Positions 17,668 to 26,249 of a DNA stretch of 64,000 nt are shown here, one piece after another. The DNA is from Bacillus shivajii (GTDB taxonomy: Bacteria; Bacillota; Bacilli; Bacillales; Salisediminibacteriaceae), in assembly GCF_020519665.1 (NCBI RefSeq), contig NZ_CP084703.1, positions 1,364,001 through 1,428,000 on the forward strand, read 5' to 3'. Position 1 is the stretch's first letter, and every line of letters starts with the position of its first letter. Both the position numbers and the translations under genes were made by a program. The notes beneath the pieces are model-generated. The model saw only the letters and a program-made list of their open reading frames with translations. It had not been told where the DNA came from and ran no database searches.

Positions 17668-19080
17668 ATGCTAGATAAACAAGTACGAACTGAACTAGTT
17701 AAAATCGTAGGAGAAGAAAATGTCCTTGATTCCAAGCAAGATTTGATCGTTTATGCTTATGACGCCACACCAAACTATCAAGCAATGCCTGATGCTGTCG
17801 TAAAGCCGAGACATACAAAAGATATCTCGGAAATGTTGAAAATATGTAACGAACACCGTGTTCCAGTTGTTCCTCGAGGTTCGGGGACCAATTTATGTGC
17901 TGGTACGACGCCACTTGAAGGTGGCATTGTTCTTTTATTTAATTACATGAACAAAATCATCGACATCGATGAAGAAAATTTAACAGCAACTGTTCAACCT
18001 GGTGTGATTACACAAGATTTAATACATGAAGTAGAGCACAGAGGTTTGTTTTACCCCCCTGATCCTTCATCGATGAAGATTTCTACGATTGGTGGAAATA
18101 TTAATGAATGCTCTGGTGGCCTGCGTGGATTAAAGTATGGTGTAACGAGAGATTACGTCATGGGTCTTGAATTTGTTTTACCAAATGGTGACATTGTGAA
18201 AACAGGTGGTAAGCTTACAAAAGATGTTGCAGGTTATGATCTAACACGATTAATGGTCGGATCAGAAGGAACGTTAGGCATTGTGACCGAAGCAACGCTT
18301 AAGGTCATTCCGAAACCAGAATCGAAAAAAACGATGCTTGTATATTATGATTCGTTAGAAGAAGCCGGGCGAGCAGTGTCTAACATCATATCAAATCGCA
18401 TCATCCCTGCAACACTTGAGTTTTTGGATCAGCCTACTGTTCAAGTTGTTGAAGACTTTGCAAAAATAGGGTTACCAACTGAAGTTGGGGCTATTTTGCT
18501 CATCGAACAAGATGGTCCTGAAGAAGTTGTAAAAAAAGATATTGAAAAGATTGCAGACATTTGTGAAGAACAAAATGCTCTTGCTGTAAAAGTAGCAGAA
18601 ACTGCAGAAGAAGGTGAGGCACTTACAGCAGCAAGACGCGCTGCCTTATCTGCGTTAGCGCGAATGAAGCCAACGACAATTTTAGAGGATGCAACTGTTC
18701 CACGCTCAAAAATTGCTGAGATGGTCAGAGAAATCGAAAGGATTGCAAAACGAAACAAAGTAAGGATCTGTACATTCGGTCATGCAGGGGATGGCAATTT
18801 ACATCCGACATGTATGACAGATGCTCGTGATAAAAAAGAAATGGAACGGGTTGAAAACGCGTTTGAAGAAATTTTTGAAAAAGCAATTGAACTAGAAGGA
18901 ACGATTACTGGCGAACATGGGGTTGGTGTCATGAAATCACCCTACTTATCTTGGAAGCTAGGTGAAGAAGGGGTTCAAGCAATGAAGGCGATTAAACAGG
19001 CGTTTGACCCGAACAATATTATGAACCCTGGAAAGATCTTTGCAAAAGAGGCTCGTAAACGAGTGGTGGTGAAAAAATGA
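17668..19080 (+). CDS. glcD: glycolate oxidase subunit GlcD (FAD-linked)
   Basis: A 470-residue FAD-linked oxidase. The FAD-binding PCMH domain includes VVPRGSGTNLCAGTTP and GLKYGVTRDYVMGLEFVLPNG, and the C-terminal cap has GHAGDGNLHPT and GTITGEHGVGVMK, both conserved in the GlcD/D-lactate dehydrogenase group. It corresponds to B. subtilis YsfC. With GlcF it oxidises glycolate (or a 2-hydroxy acid such as lactate) and passes electrons to the membrane. GGGAGGAG precedes the ATG. The ATGA overlap with glcF shows translational coupling. Confidence 0.93.
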   Translation: MLDKQVRTELVKIVGEENVLDSKQDLIVYAYDATPNYQAMPDAVVKPRHTKDISEMLKICNEHRVPVVPRGSGTNLCAGTTPLEGGIVLLFNYMNKIIDIDEENLTATVQPGVITQDLIHEVEHRGLFYPPDPSSMKISTIGGNINECSGGLRGLKYGVTRDYVMGLEFVLPNGDIVKTGGKLTKDVAGYDLTRLMVGSEGTLGIVTEATLKVIPKPESKKTMLVYYDSLEEAGRAVSNIISNRIIPATLEFLDQPTVQVVEDFAKIGLPTEVGAILLIEQDGPEEVVKKDIEKIADICEEQNALAVKVAETAEEGEALTAARRAALSALARMKPTTILEDATVPRSKIAEMVREIERIAKRNKVRICTFGHAGDGNLHPTCMTDARDKKEMERVENAFEEIFEKAIELEGTITGEHGVGVMKSPYLSWKLGEEGVQAMKAIKQAFDPNNIMNPGKIFAKEARKRVVVKK

Positions 19081-20417
19081 CATCGATGGAAAAGGAACGA
19101 AAAAATCAAGTCGTTCGTGATTTTCAAGAGCGGATGAACTATGATGAACTGATGAATTGTATGCGTTGCGGATTTTGCTTACCAGCTTGTCCAACATACG
19201 GTGAGACTGAAGGAAATGAAGCCGCATCGCCACGCGGTCGGATCGCACTAATGAAAGCAGTCGTTGATGGAAATATGGAACCTGATGAAGACTTTGAAAA
19301 GCAACTTAGCTTATGTTTAGGGTGTAGAGCATGTGAACCTGCTTGTCCATCGGGAGTAAAGTATGGACATTTACTTGAGGAAGCTAGAGATATCCTTCAA
19401 GAAAAAAAGCAGCATTCTATGCCTACATCAATTTTAAGGCGAGTCGTATTCGATCACGTATTTCCTCATCAAAATAGAATGAAAACATTAACAAGACTCA
19501 TGTGGTTTTATCAAAAGAGTGGTGTTCAGAAGCTTGCGCAAACGACGAAGCTAACAAAGATAGCAGGTAAGCACTTGAGTATGATGGAACGCGTTTTACC
19601 GGACATTCCGTCGCCTAGAAAAATGAGACGTCGACCGAAACATGTTGAAGCTGAAGGTGTACCAAAGAAAAAGGTTGCTTTTTTCTCAGGTTGTCTTATG
19701 GATACGATGTTCATGGAAACAAATGATGCTACATTGTTTTTATTAAAAAAAGCAAACTGTGAAATTGCCATTCCGAAAGGGCAGAATTGTTGTGGGGCAC
19801 TCCACGCACATAGTGGTGAAAAAGATTCAGCAAAAGAAATGGCGAAGAAAAATATTCTTGCATTTGAAATGGAAGGCATAGATTATATTGTCTCCAATGC
19901 AGGTGGGTGCGGAGCGTTATTAGTTGAATATGATTATTTGTTAAAAGATGAACCGGAGTGGACGAATAGGGCTAAAAAATTCGTTTCTAAGGTGAAAGAT
20001 ATATCAGAAATTTTATATGAAGTAGGAATGCCAGATATGGCATTAGCTCCACAAGTCGTGACATATCAAGATTCTTGTCATTTACGAAATGTCATGAAAA
20101 CAAGTGAAGCACCAAGGAAACTGCTTCAATCAATTGAAGGAGTGACCTATATTGAAATGAAGCAATCTGATAGATGCTGTGGCTCTGCAGGGATTTATAA
20201 TCTAGTAGAACAAGAAATGTCTATGCAAATTCTTGATCATAAGATGGCCCATGCAAAAGCGACAAATGCTACAACAATTGTGACAGCGAACCCTGGTTGC
20301 CTTCTGCAAATGAAGTTAGGGATTGAGCGGGAAGTCTTACAAGGAAAAGTGCGTGCAGTGCATATTGTTGACTTACTAGCTGAGGCGGTTAAAAAAGACG
20401 GAGCCGGCGATGAGTAA
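19077..20417 (+). CDS. glcF: glycolate oxidase iron-sulfur subunit GlcF
   Basis: A 446-residue protein with two N-terminal 4Fe-4S motifs (Cys28, 31, 34, 38 in MNCMRCGFCLPACP; Cys80, 83, 86, 90 in LCLGCRACEPACP) and two C-terminal CCG domains (NCCGALHAHSG and RCCGSAGIYN). It corresponds to B. subtilis YsfD. It shares 4 bases with the end of glcD and takes electrons from it. No glcE gene is present, as usual in Bacillus. Confidence 0.93.
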   Translation: MTSMEKERKNQVVRDFQERMNYDELMNCMRCGFCLPACPTYGETEGNEAASPRGRIALMKAVVDGNMEPDEDFEKQLSLCLGCRACEPACPSGVKYGHLLEEARDILQEKKQHSMPTSILRRVVFDHVFPHQNRMKTLTRLMWFYQKSGVQKLAQTTKLTKIAGKHLSMMERVLPDIPSPRKMRRRPKHVEAEGVPKKKVAFFSGCLMDTMFMETNDATLFLLKKANCEIAIPKGQNCCGALHAHSGEKDSAKEMAKKNILAFEMEGIDYIVSNAGGCGALLVEYDYLLKDEPEWTNRAKKFVSKVKDISEILYEVGMPDMALAPQVVTYQDSCHLRNVMKTSEAPRKLLQSIEGVTYIEMKQSDRCCGSAGIYNLVEQEMSMQILDHKMAHAKATNATTIVTANPGCLLQMKLGIEREVLQGKVRAVHIVDLLAEAVKKDGAGDE

Positions 20418-20475
20418 CTGAGGGACGCCTTGTCCTATTCAAGGAAGAATATAATTACAAAGTTACAAGCTATTT

Positions 20476-20516
20476 ATGGCTGCCTCAGGATCAAAAAGAG
20501 ACAGCCATATTTTTTT
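20476..20516 (+). terminator. terminator after glcF
   Basis: ATGGCTGCCTC pairs with GAGACAGCCAT (one mismatch) and is followed by TTTTTTT. It lies 86 bases upstream of the IS21 element's left end. Confidence 0.87.
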
Positions 20517-20601
20517 AGTAGTTCCGTTTAAAGGGTGAAAATCGTAAATAACAACACAATGGGGACGTAATTCGTTTAAGCTTATCTTCTTTGTTTTTGT
20601 T

Positions 20602-20692
20602 TGATTACGGCCACTCGAATGTACCACTCTCGCCATGTTTTTTACCACCGAATGACAAGCATTTTACCACACAACGCCAATGCGTTTACCAT
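20602..20692 (+). repeat. left terminal inverted repeat region of the IS21 element
   Basis: It begins TGATTACGGCCACTCG and holds spaced TGTACCAC, TTTACCAC, TTTACCAC and TTTACCAT units. It is the inverted counterpart of 25061-25151, with the same unit spacing. Confidence 0.85.
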
Positions 20693-20698
20693 TGAATA

Positions 20699-20747
20699 AA
20701 AAAGCCCTACAGATTAATATTTTAATAATCTTGTAGGACTTTTTTAC
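20699..20747. terminator. hairpin terminator just inside the IS left end
   Basis: AGCCCTACAGATTA pairs with TAATCTTGTAGGACT (one bulge and one mismatch); TTTTTT follows on the plus strand and AAAAAA precedes it. It would insulate the element from outside transcription in either direction. Confidence 0.7.
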
Positions 20748-20833
20748 GTTCAATTAGTTAGATTTGTTATCAAAGTAGTTCTTTATCATTAATGAGGAAA
20801 AAAAAACGAACATTATAAAAGGAGCGATTTCCT

Positions 20834-21076
20834 ATGCTAGACACAGAAAATCAGACAATCAAAGAACACAAGGCCGAGTTACGCGACCGTATTCAGCTGG
20901 ATGCTGTAATCGAGTTAAAAACGATCATTTCTTCAGATGAATATCCAAATGAAGAAAAGTTGCGTTTGATGGAAGCCCGCATTGATTTCAAAAACACTGA
21001 ACTGCAAAAACTCAACGAGGATATTGAAAAACGCTATGAGGGAGAACCAGCTGTGCAGCAGCTCACCCTTTGTTAA
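20834..21076 (+). CDS. small charged hypothetical protein (IS21 passenger)
   Basis: An 80-residue, highly charged, probably helical protein (many Glu, Lys, Asp; runs such as EEKLRLMEARIDFKNTEL). I do not recognise the family. The ribosome site AGGAGCG is well placed, and the gene has its own upstream hairpin and a strong terminator right after it, so it looks like a real transcription unit. It lies inside the inverted ends of the IS21 element and is the only gene there on the plus strand. The function is unknown. Confidence 0.6.
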   Translation: MLDTENQTIKEHKAELRDRIQLDAVIELKTIISSDEYPNEEKLRLMEARIDFKNTELQKLNEDIEKRYEGEPAVQQLTLC

Positions 21077-21088
21077 TTCTCTAAATTA

Positions 21089-21132
21089 AAATAAACCCCT
21101 CTTTTAAATTATAGAGTGGGGTTTATTTTTTT
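21089..21132 (+). terminator. terminator after the 80-residue passenger gene
   Basis: AAATAAACCCCTCT pairs with AGAGTGGGGTTTATTT (one bulge), followed by TTTTTTT. Confidence 0.9.
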
Positions 21133-21304
21133 CGCGAATAATGGCGACAAGACGCGACGAGCCTACACCAAAGGTTTGCCTATGCGACCACTGTGCCAAA
21201 CACGAACATTATTACATGTATTACCGACTGTGATATGATTATAGTACAGCGTATGTGTTCGTACAAGCACGTCATACGTATACCTAAATTTTATCCCTTA
21301 GAGT

Positions 21305-21973
21305 CTACATAGTATTGTAAACCACAGAAGTTGGTACAGTAATGTGATCTATTAAACTATAAGGTAATATAAGTCCACTACTGACCCACTGTGCATGACC
21401 TGTGTTATAAAATCCTTGCCATACTAATTTAGAACAATAGTTTGGATCTAGTGAATCTAGACTTCCACCTGTTCCATAATCAGGATCTGTTCCCATTATA
21501 TTAGTAGTAAGCCAGTAATTCACATCATGTCCAACGGATAAGCTAGGACGATCTACTCTGGTTTCAGGATATTCATTAATCCATTCATTCCAAGTGATAG
21601 TTTCTATACTTTGTCCCATTCCAGGAAAATGAAGAATATCTCCCCCTGCAACAACTACTCCATTATGTCCAGTTAATCCAAAAGATGATGAACTGCTCGT
21701 TGTTAAGACATCCCCAACCCTTGGAAAGTAGGATTGAATTGTTATCTCATCTTCATCAGATTTTAATTTTTCATAGTGTCTTTGATTTTCTTCCTCAAGT
21801 TCAACAAATTCTTCATAGGTCATACTTTCATCGTAGATACCTAACTCTTGTGCCTCTTTAAAATCTTCCTCCGTGAACGAACCGAGTTCTGTAGCCTGGG
21901 CAAAGTTATTACTTACAAAAAATACAGAACCTACAGAAAACAAGAATAGTAACAAAAACTTAAAGTGACGCAT
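21305..21973 (-). CDS. secreted YiiX/NlpC-P60-like cysteine hydrolase (IS21 passenger)
   Basis: A 222-residue protein with a Sec signal peptide (basic MRHFKF start, hydrophobic core, AQA cleavage region at about 25-27). An acidic linker leads to a permuted papain-like domain: VGDVLTT (86-92), His103 in LTGHNGVVVAGG, and catalytic Cys180 in NYCSKLVWQGFY. This order (His before Cys, CSKLVWQ) is typical of YiiX/YaeF-type N1pC/P60 hydrolases, which act on amide or ester bonds in wall or lipid substrates. AGGAGG lies just upstream of the ATG. It lies inside the IS21 ends, with a small membrane-protein gene 67 bases upstream on the same strand. Confidence 0.75.
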   Translation of the reverse strand: MRHFKFLLLFLFSVGSVFFVSNNFAQATELGSFTEEDFKEAQELGIYDESMTYEEFVELEEENQRHYEKLKSDEDEITIQSYFPRVGDVLTTSSSSSFGLTGHNGVVVAGGDILHFPGMGQSIETITWNEWINEYPETRVDRPSLSVGHDVNYWLTTNIMGTDPDYGTGGSLDSLDPNYCSKLVWQGFYNTGHAQWVSSGLILPYSLIDHITVPTSVVYNTM

Positions 21974-22040
21974 TATATTCCTCCTAATTTATGATTAGCC
22001 CAAACCTTAGCATAATTTAAAATAAATGTAAAATTCGAAA

Positions 22041-22397
22041 TTATTTACCATATTTGTTAAAATCAAATAGTTTTTTAGCAATAAACCTTATAAATATCTG
22101 ACCTATCAAGAAAAGTACCCAAACAAATACAACGGCTATTTCCTTATTTACCGGCTTGAACCAAGTAGAATCATCAGGAATGAAAATCCATGTTAACAAC
22201 AATGATAAGAATAAGGTGATACAATTTATTGAAATGAAATTGAAGAATTTATGACGGCTAAACAAGATACCAGTTATTACTATATATAGTAATGAAAACA
22301 CCACTAATAACGAACCTTCACCGTTTAAATTGTATTCATAAAAATGAAATAAAAAAGGAGCAGGTATCAAAAGCAAAATTACGGATAAGAGTTTCAT
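22041..22397 (-). CDS. small integral membrane protein (IS21 passenger)
   Basis: The start is placed at ATG 22397 (MKLLSVILLLIPAPF) because GGGGAGGA lies 5 bases upstream; an ATG at 22415 overlaps no ribosome site. The protein has 118 residues with four predicted membrane helices: N-terminal, about 32-48, about 57-74 and about 87-105. I recognise no family. It lies directly upstream of the secreted hydrolase on the same strand, so co-expression is likely; an immunity or export role is only a guess. Confidence 0.6.
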   Translation of the reverse strand: MKLLSVILLLIPAPFLFHFYEYNLNGEGSLLVVFSLLYIVITGILFSRHKFFNFISINCITLFLSLLLTWIFIPDDSTWFKPVNKEIAVVFVWVLFLIGQIFIRFIAKKLFDFNKYGK

Positions 22398-22478
22398 ATA
22401 ATCCTCCCCATTCAAACAGAATTTAAATTGTCGACTTTTACAGGATAACAGTTTGAGATATAAAATGAAAATAGAGCT

Positions 22479-22688
22479 TTATTGCCGATATTTTTGCAAA
22501 TCACCAACACAGTTTCTTGAACCCTGCCAAATATCCTGCTCCGTCCATGTATGAGGAAAAGGCTCCTCACCATAGACACTCAAAAGCTCTGCTTTGAGTT
22601 CTTTAGGAAATGGATACCAGGCTTTGTATCCACTCCAATAATAGTATTCTTCTATCTTTCGCAGTTCCTTTCTCGTTAGAGTCGCCAT
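22479..22688 (-). CDS. small IS21-associated ORF downstream of istB
   Basis: A 69-residue protein from ATG 22688, with AGGTGGG about 10 bases upstream; an in-frame GTG at 22703 would overlap istB by 8 bases. It is rich in Trp, Tyr and Lys (EEYYYWSGYKAWYPFP, TWTEQDIWQGSRNCVGDL). It follows istB almost without a gap and is probably translated with it. I do not recognise a family; it may be an accessory protein of this IS21 group. Confidence 0.55.
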   Translation of the reverse strand: MATLTRKELRKIEEYYYWSGYKAWYPFPKELKAELLSVYGEEPFPHTWTEQDIWQGSRNCVGDLQKYRQ

Positions 22689-22695
22689 CTTCAAC

Positions 22696-23445
22696 TTACC
22701 CACCTAATCCATGACGCTCACGCATAGAAACATCTCCGTCTATCAGAATTTGATAGGAGTCATGGATAATACGATCAAGAATTGCTTCCGCAATTGTTTC
22801 ATTCCCTAACTTTATGTGCCATCCACTAGGGTCAATTTGTGAACAGAAAATCGTCGAAGCAGCTTTATGACGAGATTCTGTAATTTCTAATAGGATTGCT
22901 GCTTCATCCGTTGATAGATCTGTCAGTAACCATTCATCAAGGATGAGTAAATCTACTTTCTTATATTTTTTGATCAATTTCCGATAGCTGCCGTCTGCCG
23001 CTAATTTTGCGAGAGACAGTTCATCCAATAATTCCGGTAAGCGAATGTATTTAACATTATAAAATTGACGACAAGCAGATACTCCAAAAGCCGTTGCCAA
23101 AAATGTTTTACCGGAACCAGTAGGTCCTTTCAATATGATATTGTGACTGTCTTGGATATAGGTACAGCCGGCCAGTTTTAATATCAAATCTTTATCTAGT
23201 CTTCGATCTTCATGATATTCCAAATCTTCAATACATGCATTTGAATTCAAAAAAGTTGCTGTCTTAATCAAGCGTTGGAGCTTATTACTCTTACGACGGG
23301 AATGTTCTAAATCGACGAGTAAACTAAAACGTTCTTCGAAACTCATCTTTTGAAATTCTTTATTTGATGATTGTTCCTTATAAGCTTCCGCCATTCCGCT
23401 TAATTTCATTTCGTGTAATTTAGTTAGTGTTTGTTCATTCATCAT
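22696..23445 (-). CDS. istB: IS21-family transposition helper ATPase IstB
   Basis: A 249-residue AAA+ ATPase. Walker A is GPTGSGKT (107-114), Walker B is LLILDEWLL (about 169-177), and the sensor region STIFCSQ follows. The N-terminal part (TLTKLHEMKLSGMAEAY) is the usual IstB/DnaC-like start. It binds target DNA in an ATP-dependent way and activates the IstA transposase. It overlaps the istA stop by 4 bases. The frame is complete. Confidence 0.95.
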   Translation of the reverse strand: MMNEQTLTKLHEMKLSGMAEAYKEQSSNKEFQKMSFEERFSLLVDLEHSRRKSNKLQRLIKTATFLNSNACIEDLEYHEDRRLDKDLILKLAGCTYIQDSHNIILKGPTGSGKTFLATAFGVSACRQFYNVKYIRLPELLDELSLAKLAADGSYRKLIKKYKKVDLLILDEWLLTDLSTDEAAILLEITESRHKAASTIFCSQIDPSGWHIKLGNETIAEAILDRIIHDSYQILIDGDVSMRERHGLGG

Positions 23446-24992
23446 TTATCCGTTCCCCCATAGTAAGAAGCTCCTCGCGTGAAGCCATGATTATTTTTGC
23501 TGATGTCTGTTTGACGTTTCAACTCTTGCTCGGCATCATTCTTTTTATTGTTCTTTAAAATCGTTTGAATACTTTTGACCGTTGGTCTTTTAGTCATAGA
23601 AATGATCATTTTACATGCACGTTCAATTTCATATTTAGTATAACGGCGCTCAGCTTTTTTCAATGAAAATATGGACTGTAATGCTTGTTTTTCATTTTGT
23701 GAAGTATCTAAAAGATAGCGTACGACGCTCAAGGTTGATGCTCCGATACTTTCAGCCCATTCCATTGCAGCCTCTGGCGTTTGATCCACGTATAACTTAT
23801 GATTATCAGGCATGTGATCACGAATGGTGGAAGATTGTCCAAACTTCCCGTATAATCGTTTATGTGATGCCACACGCATATGATTGAAAAAGACTTCAAC
23901 GAGGTGATCTGAAAGCTTCACCTCTACTTCTCGATTAATATATTCGTAGGGTACAGAATAAAACATGCTCTCGATGGAAAGATGATAATCAGGACGTACT
24001 TTTGTTTTTTTCCATTCAGACATTTTATATGGTGCAACTGGAAGGGGAGAAAGGGCAAATTTCTCCTCTTCTTCAAATGCTGATAAACGAGATCCTTTTT
24101 TCCGAGTAAAAGGACGCTGATTGAATTCCTCTAATTTCTTCCGAACTTCCTCGTTCAATTCATCAATACTAAAACAATGTGTATTTCTTAGTGCTGCGAT
24201 AATCCATGTAGAGATAACTCCAACAGACCCTTCAACACTTGCCTTATCTTTTGGGGTACGAACCCGCGCAGGCATTACAACCGTATTGTAGTAGTCAGCC
24301 ATTTCCCTATAAGTAGGATTTAAAATCAATTCACGAGTGGTATGTTTTGTCACACTCGTTTTAAGATTGTCTGGTACTACAATTTGCGTAGAGCCTCCAA
24401 AATACTTATACGCATTATTGTGAGCAGTAATCCATGACTGTGAATCCATCGATAAGGTTACTTCCGCATAGGAGAATTGACTACACGGTAGTGTCGCAAC
24501 GAAAACATACGTTTTAACCTTCTCCCCAGTATCTCTATCAATGATGAAGGCTGTGGACCCTGCCCAATCAACTTCCATTATCTCGCCTGGTTTTCTGCGT
24601 ATACGCAATGTAGCTTTGTACTTGTCAGCGTATCTACTATAGTGACGCAAAAAACTCCGGTACGAATAAGGAATCTTTTGATTCGCTCGACATTCAGCTT
24701 CATACTCATGATGAAGAAGTGAAAGTGTCACATTAGGCTTGGCCAACTCTTCATGAATATAATCAAAGTTCAATGGTTGCCGGCCAGAAGCTTCTAATGT
24801 TTTCTCTGGAAAAAGAAACTCCTCAATCCATTTATCCGTCATTTCTTCCTCTAACGGACAAACTAAACCCTTTTTTTCGGCTAGGTTAATCACCTCTGTT
24901 ACTTTTTGACGAGAGTTACCTGTACTTGCGGTAATGCCCCTAAGGCTAATCCCCTCATCGTGCAATTCCAAAATCTTTCGATAATGAATCAT
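23442..24992 (-). CDS. istA: IS21-family transposase IstA
   Basis: The start is at ATG 24992 (MIHYRKILELHDEGISLR) with AGGAGG 9 bases upstream, giving 516 residues. The N-terminus has a helix-turn-helix (GISLRGITASTGNSRQKV). The DDE integrase core has Asp in MEVDWAGS, Asp in VVPDNLKTSV and Glu in KASVEGSVG. A Mu-type C-terminal beta domain follows. The frame is uninterrupted, so the element may still be active. Confidence 0.95.
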   Translation of the reverse strand: MIHYRKILELHDEGISLRGITASTGNSRQKVTEVINLAEKKGLVCPLEEEMTDKWIEEFLFPEKTLEASGRQPLNFDYIHEELAKPNVTLSLLHHEYEAECRANQKIPYSYRSFLRHYSRYADKYKATLRIRRKPGEIMEVDWAGSTAFIIDRDTGEKVKTYVFVATLPCSQFSYAEVTLSMDSQSWITAHNNAYKYFGGSTQIVVPDNLKTSVTKHTTRELILNPTYREMADYYNTVVMPARVRTPKDKASVEGSVGVISTWIIAALRNTHCFSIDELNEEVRKKLEEFNQRPFTRKKGSRLSAFEEEEKFALSPLPVAPYKMSEWKKTKVRPDYHLSIESMFYSVPYEYINREVEVKLSDHLVEVFFNHMRVASHKRLYGKFGQSSTIRDHMPDNHKLYVDQTPEAAMEWAESIGASTLSVVRYLLDTSQNEKQALQSIFSLKKAERRYTKYEIERACKMIISMTKRPTVKSIQTILKNNKKNDAEQELKRQTDISKNNHGFTRGASYYGGTDK

Positions 24993-25019
24993 ACAAAAAT
25001 ACCTCCTACATAAATAATG

Positions 25020-25037
25020 GCACACCCGCAGGTGTGC
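25020..25037 (-). promoter_or_regulatory. hairpin in the istA leader
   Basis: GCACACC-CGCA-GGTGTGC, a 7-bp perfect stem 28-45 bases upstream of the istA start and inside the element end. It could limit transcription or translation entering istA from outside; this role is inferred. Confidence 0.5.
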
Positions 25038-25060
25038 TCAATAATTATACAGAAGGTGAA

Positions 25061-25151
25061 GTGGTAAATACCTTGGCACTTACTGGTACATTCTTTGTCA
25101 TTCAGTGGTAAGAACTATGTCACTGGTGGTACATTTCGTTGGCCGTAATCA
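25061..25151 (-). repeat. right terminal inverted repeat region of the IS21 element
   Basis: Read inward on the minus strand it starts TGATTACGGCCAACGA and carries spaced TGTACCAC, CTTACCAC, TGTACCAG and TTTACCAC units. It matches the left end in order and spacing. TTGTT follows it at 25152-25156. Confidence 0.87.
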
Positions 25152-25337
25152 TTGTTGGAATAAAAAGATTTTTCAGGTAGTTCTATAAGAAATAACATAC
25201 TATTTAGAAGCCATTTTAGTGCATGAATAATAATTATTAGTTAGATATTATTTGAAGTGATATTTTTAGTTCTAATTTCGTTATATAAAGCAAAGTTCCT
25301 TGATAAATCGAGGTTGTTTTCCCATTGAATTTATAAA

Positions 25338-25470
25338 TCGAAGAAGTGAAAGGCGGCGACTCCAGCGGGAAAAGCAATAGCAGAAGACCCCGCAATGAGT
25401 ACGCTTATAGCGAATGAGGAGGCTGAAGCATTGCCCGCGGAAAGCGTCCGCCTGAAACGGATTCGAGTGA
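25338..25470. repeat. dispersed GC-rich intergenic repeat fragment
   Basis: In the gap between the IS21 element and the SRPBCC gene. It holds AAAGGCGGCGACTCCAGCGG and GCATTGCCCGCGGAAAGCG followed by TCCGCCTGAAACGGATTC. The same words recur around 39305, 39485, 53020 and in the C copy near 62345. No coding potential is seen in 25152-25585. Confidence 0.6.
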
Positions 25471-25585
25471 TTATCTTATTAAAAGCACTTATAAAAAAGC
25501 CAACATGTCAAACATCTTGTTCTTTTGGAATTATCGTTTTTTCTCCTCGAAAACGGAATTACTTAATCTTTTATTATGTCTTTTT

Positions 25586-26038
25586 TTAATCAACAAGTTT
25601 TTTTTCGAGTTGTTCTTTTAACGTCTCACTAGTTTCCTTTAAGTTTTTCTCCATCATTTTCATAACCATAGGTGTCGCAAATTTGAAGAACTTTTTCACT
25701 TCATCAGGATCAGCCGTCCCTTTTCGTATAAGACGTGTAGATTCATTAGAGAGTGGTTCATAAATGTTGGTGATAATATGAGTGAATGGTTTATTTGCTA
25801 CACATTCTGTTTTCTGATTTTCCTCAAATTCAACGACATCAGCTTCAGCAACGACCTTTTTACCAACGATTTTACTTGTTACTTGTAAGGTAGCCCCTTT
25901 TTCATAGTTGTTACCATTTATTACTTTAGCTTTAACAACTCCGCTCTCCCAATTTGGGCGTTTACTTAAATCTTCTACGTATTGAAAAACTTCATGAACA
26001 GGTTTATGAATGACTATAGAGTACTCAATCGTTTTCAT
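25586..26038 (-). CDS. SRPBCC (START-like) family protein
   Basis: A 150-residue single-domain protein. The start IEYSIVIHKPVHEVFQYVED and LSKRPNWESGVVKA are the usual first strand and helix of polyketide-cyclase/SRPBCC folds; later strands and a long C-terminal helix (PMVMKMMEKNLKETSETLKEQLEKK) complete the helix-grip fold. The ligand is unknown. It appears to be a single-gene unit with an AAAGG ribosome site before the ATG. Confidence 0.82.
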   Translation of the reverse strand: MKTIEYSIVIHKPVHEVFQYVEDLSKRPNWESGVVKAKVINGNNYEKGATLQVTSKIVGKKVVAEADVVEFEENQKTECVANKPFTHIITNIYEPLSNESTRLIRKGTADPDEVKKFFKFATPMVMKMMEKNLKETSETLKEQLEKKLVD

Positions 26039-26249
26039 CTGACTACCCCTTTCCTTTTCGGTTCATTAGTATGATATAACTAAGGAAAATAGACCGTGAA
26101 GCGTCTTTGTTCAATTTACGTTCAAATGTATTGTCACAATTCACTTTCTTCTAACTAACTAAAGAAACTTATTAGAAGGAAGAGACACGAAAGGGCCGAT
26201 GTATTTATTATCCTTTGCTCTGTTAACCTTATTTGTTGATTTTCAAAAA

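Larger units (their letters stand above)
20602..25151 (-). mobile_element. IS21-family element carrying passenger genes
   Basis: A 4,550-bp unit bounded by matching inverted ends. Both start TGATTACGGCCA (identical 12 bp, with the IS21-type terminal TG/CA) and then align without gaps for about 90 bp, including four spaced TTTACCAC-like repeats (left at 20620, 20641, 20663, 20685) typical of IS21 transposase sites. TTGTT lies directly outside both ends (20597-20601 and 25152-25156), a 5-bp target duplication. It contains istA, istB, a small third ORF, two further minus-strand genes and one plus-strand gene. A standard IS21 is about 2-2.5 kb; here the left end lies 2.1 kb beyond istB and no nearer end was found. 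Confidence 0.8.

Noticed and set aside
20602-20692. Left IS21 end as an unrelated solo remnant
   Set aside because: The matching 5-bp flanks and gap-free alignment with the right end make one complete element more likely, though a remnant is not excluded.
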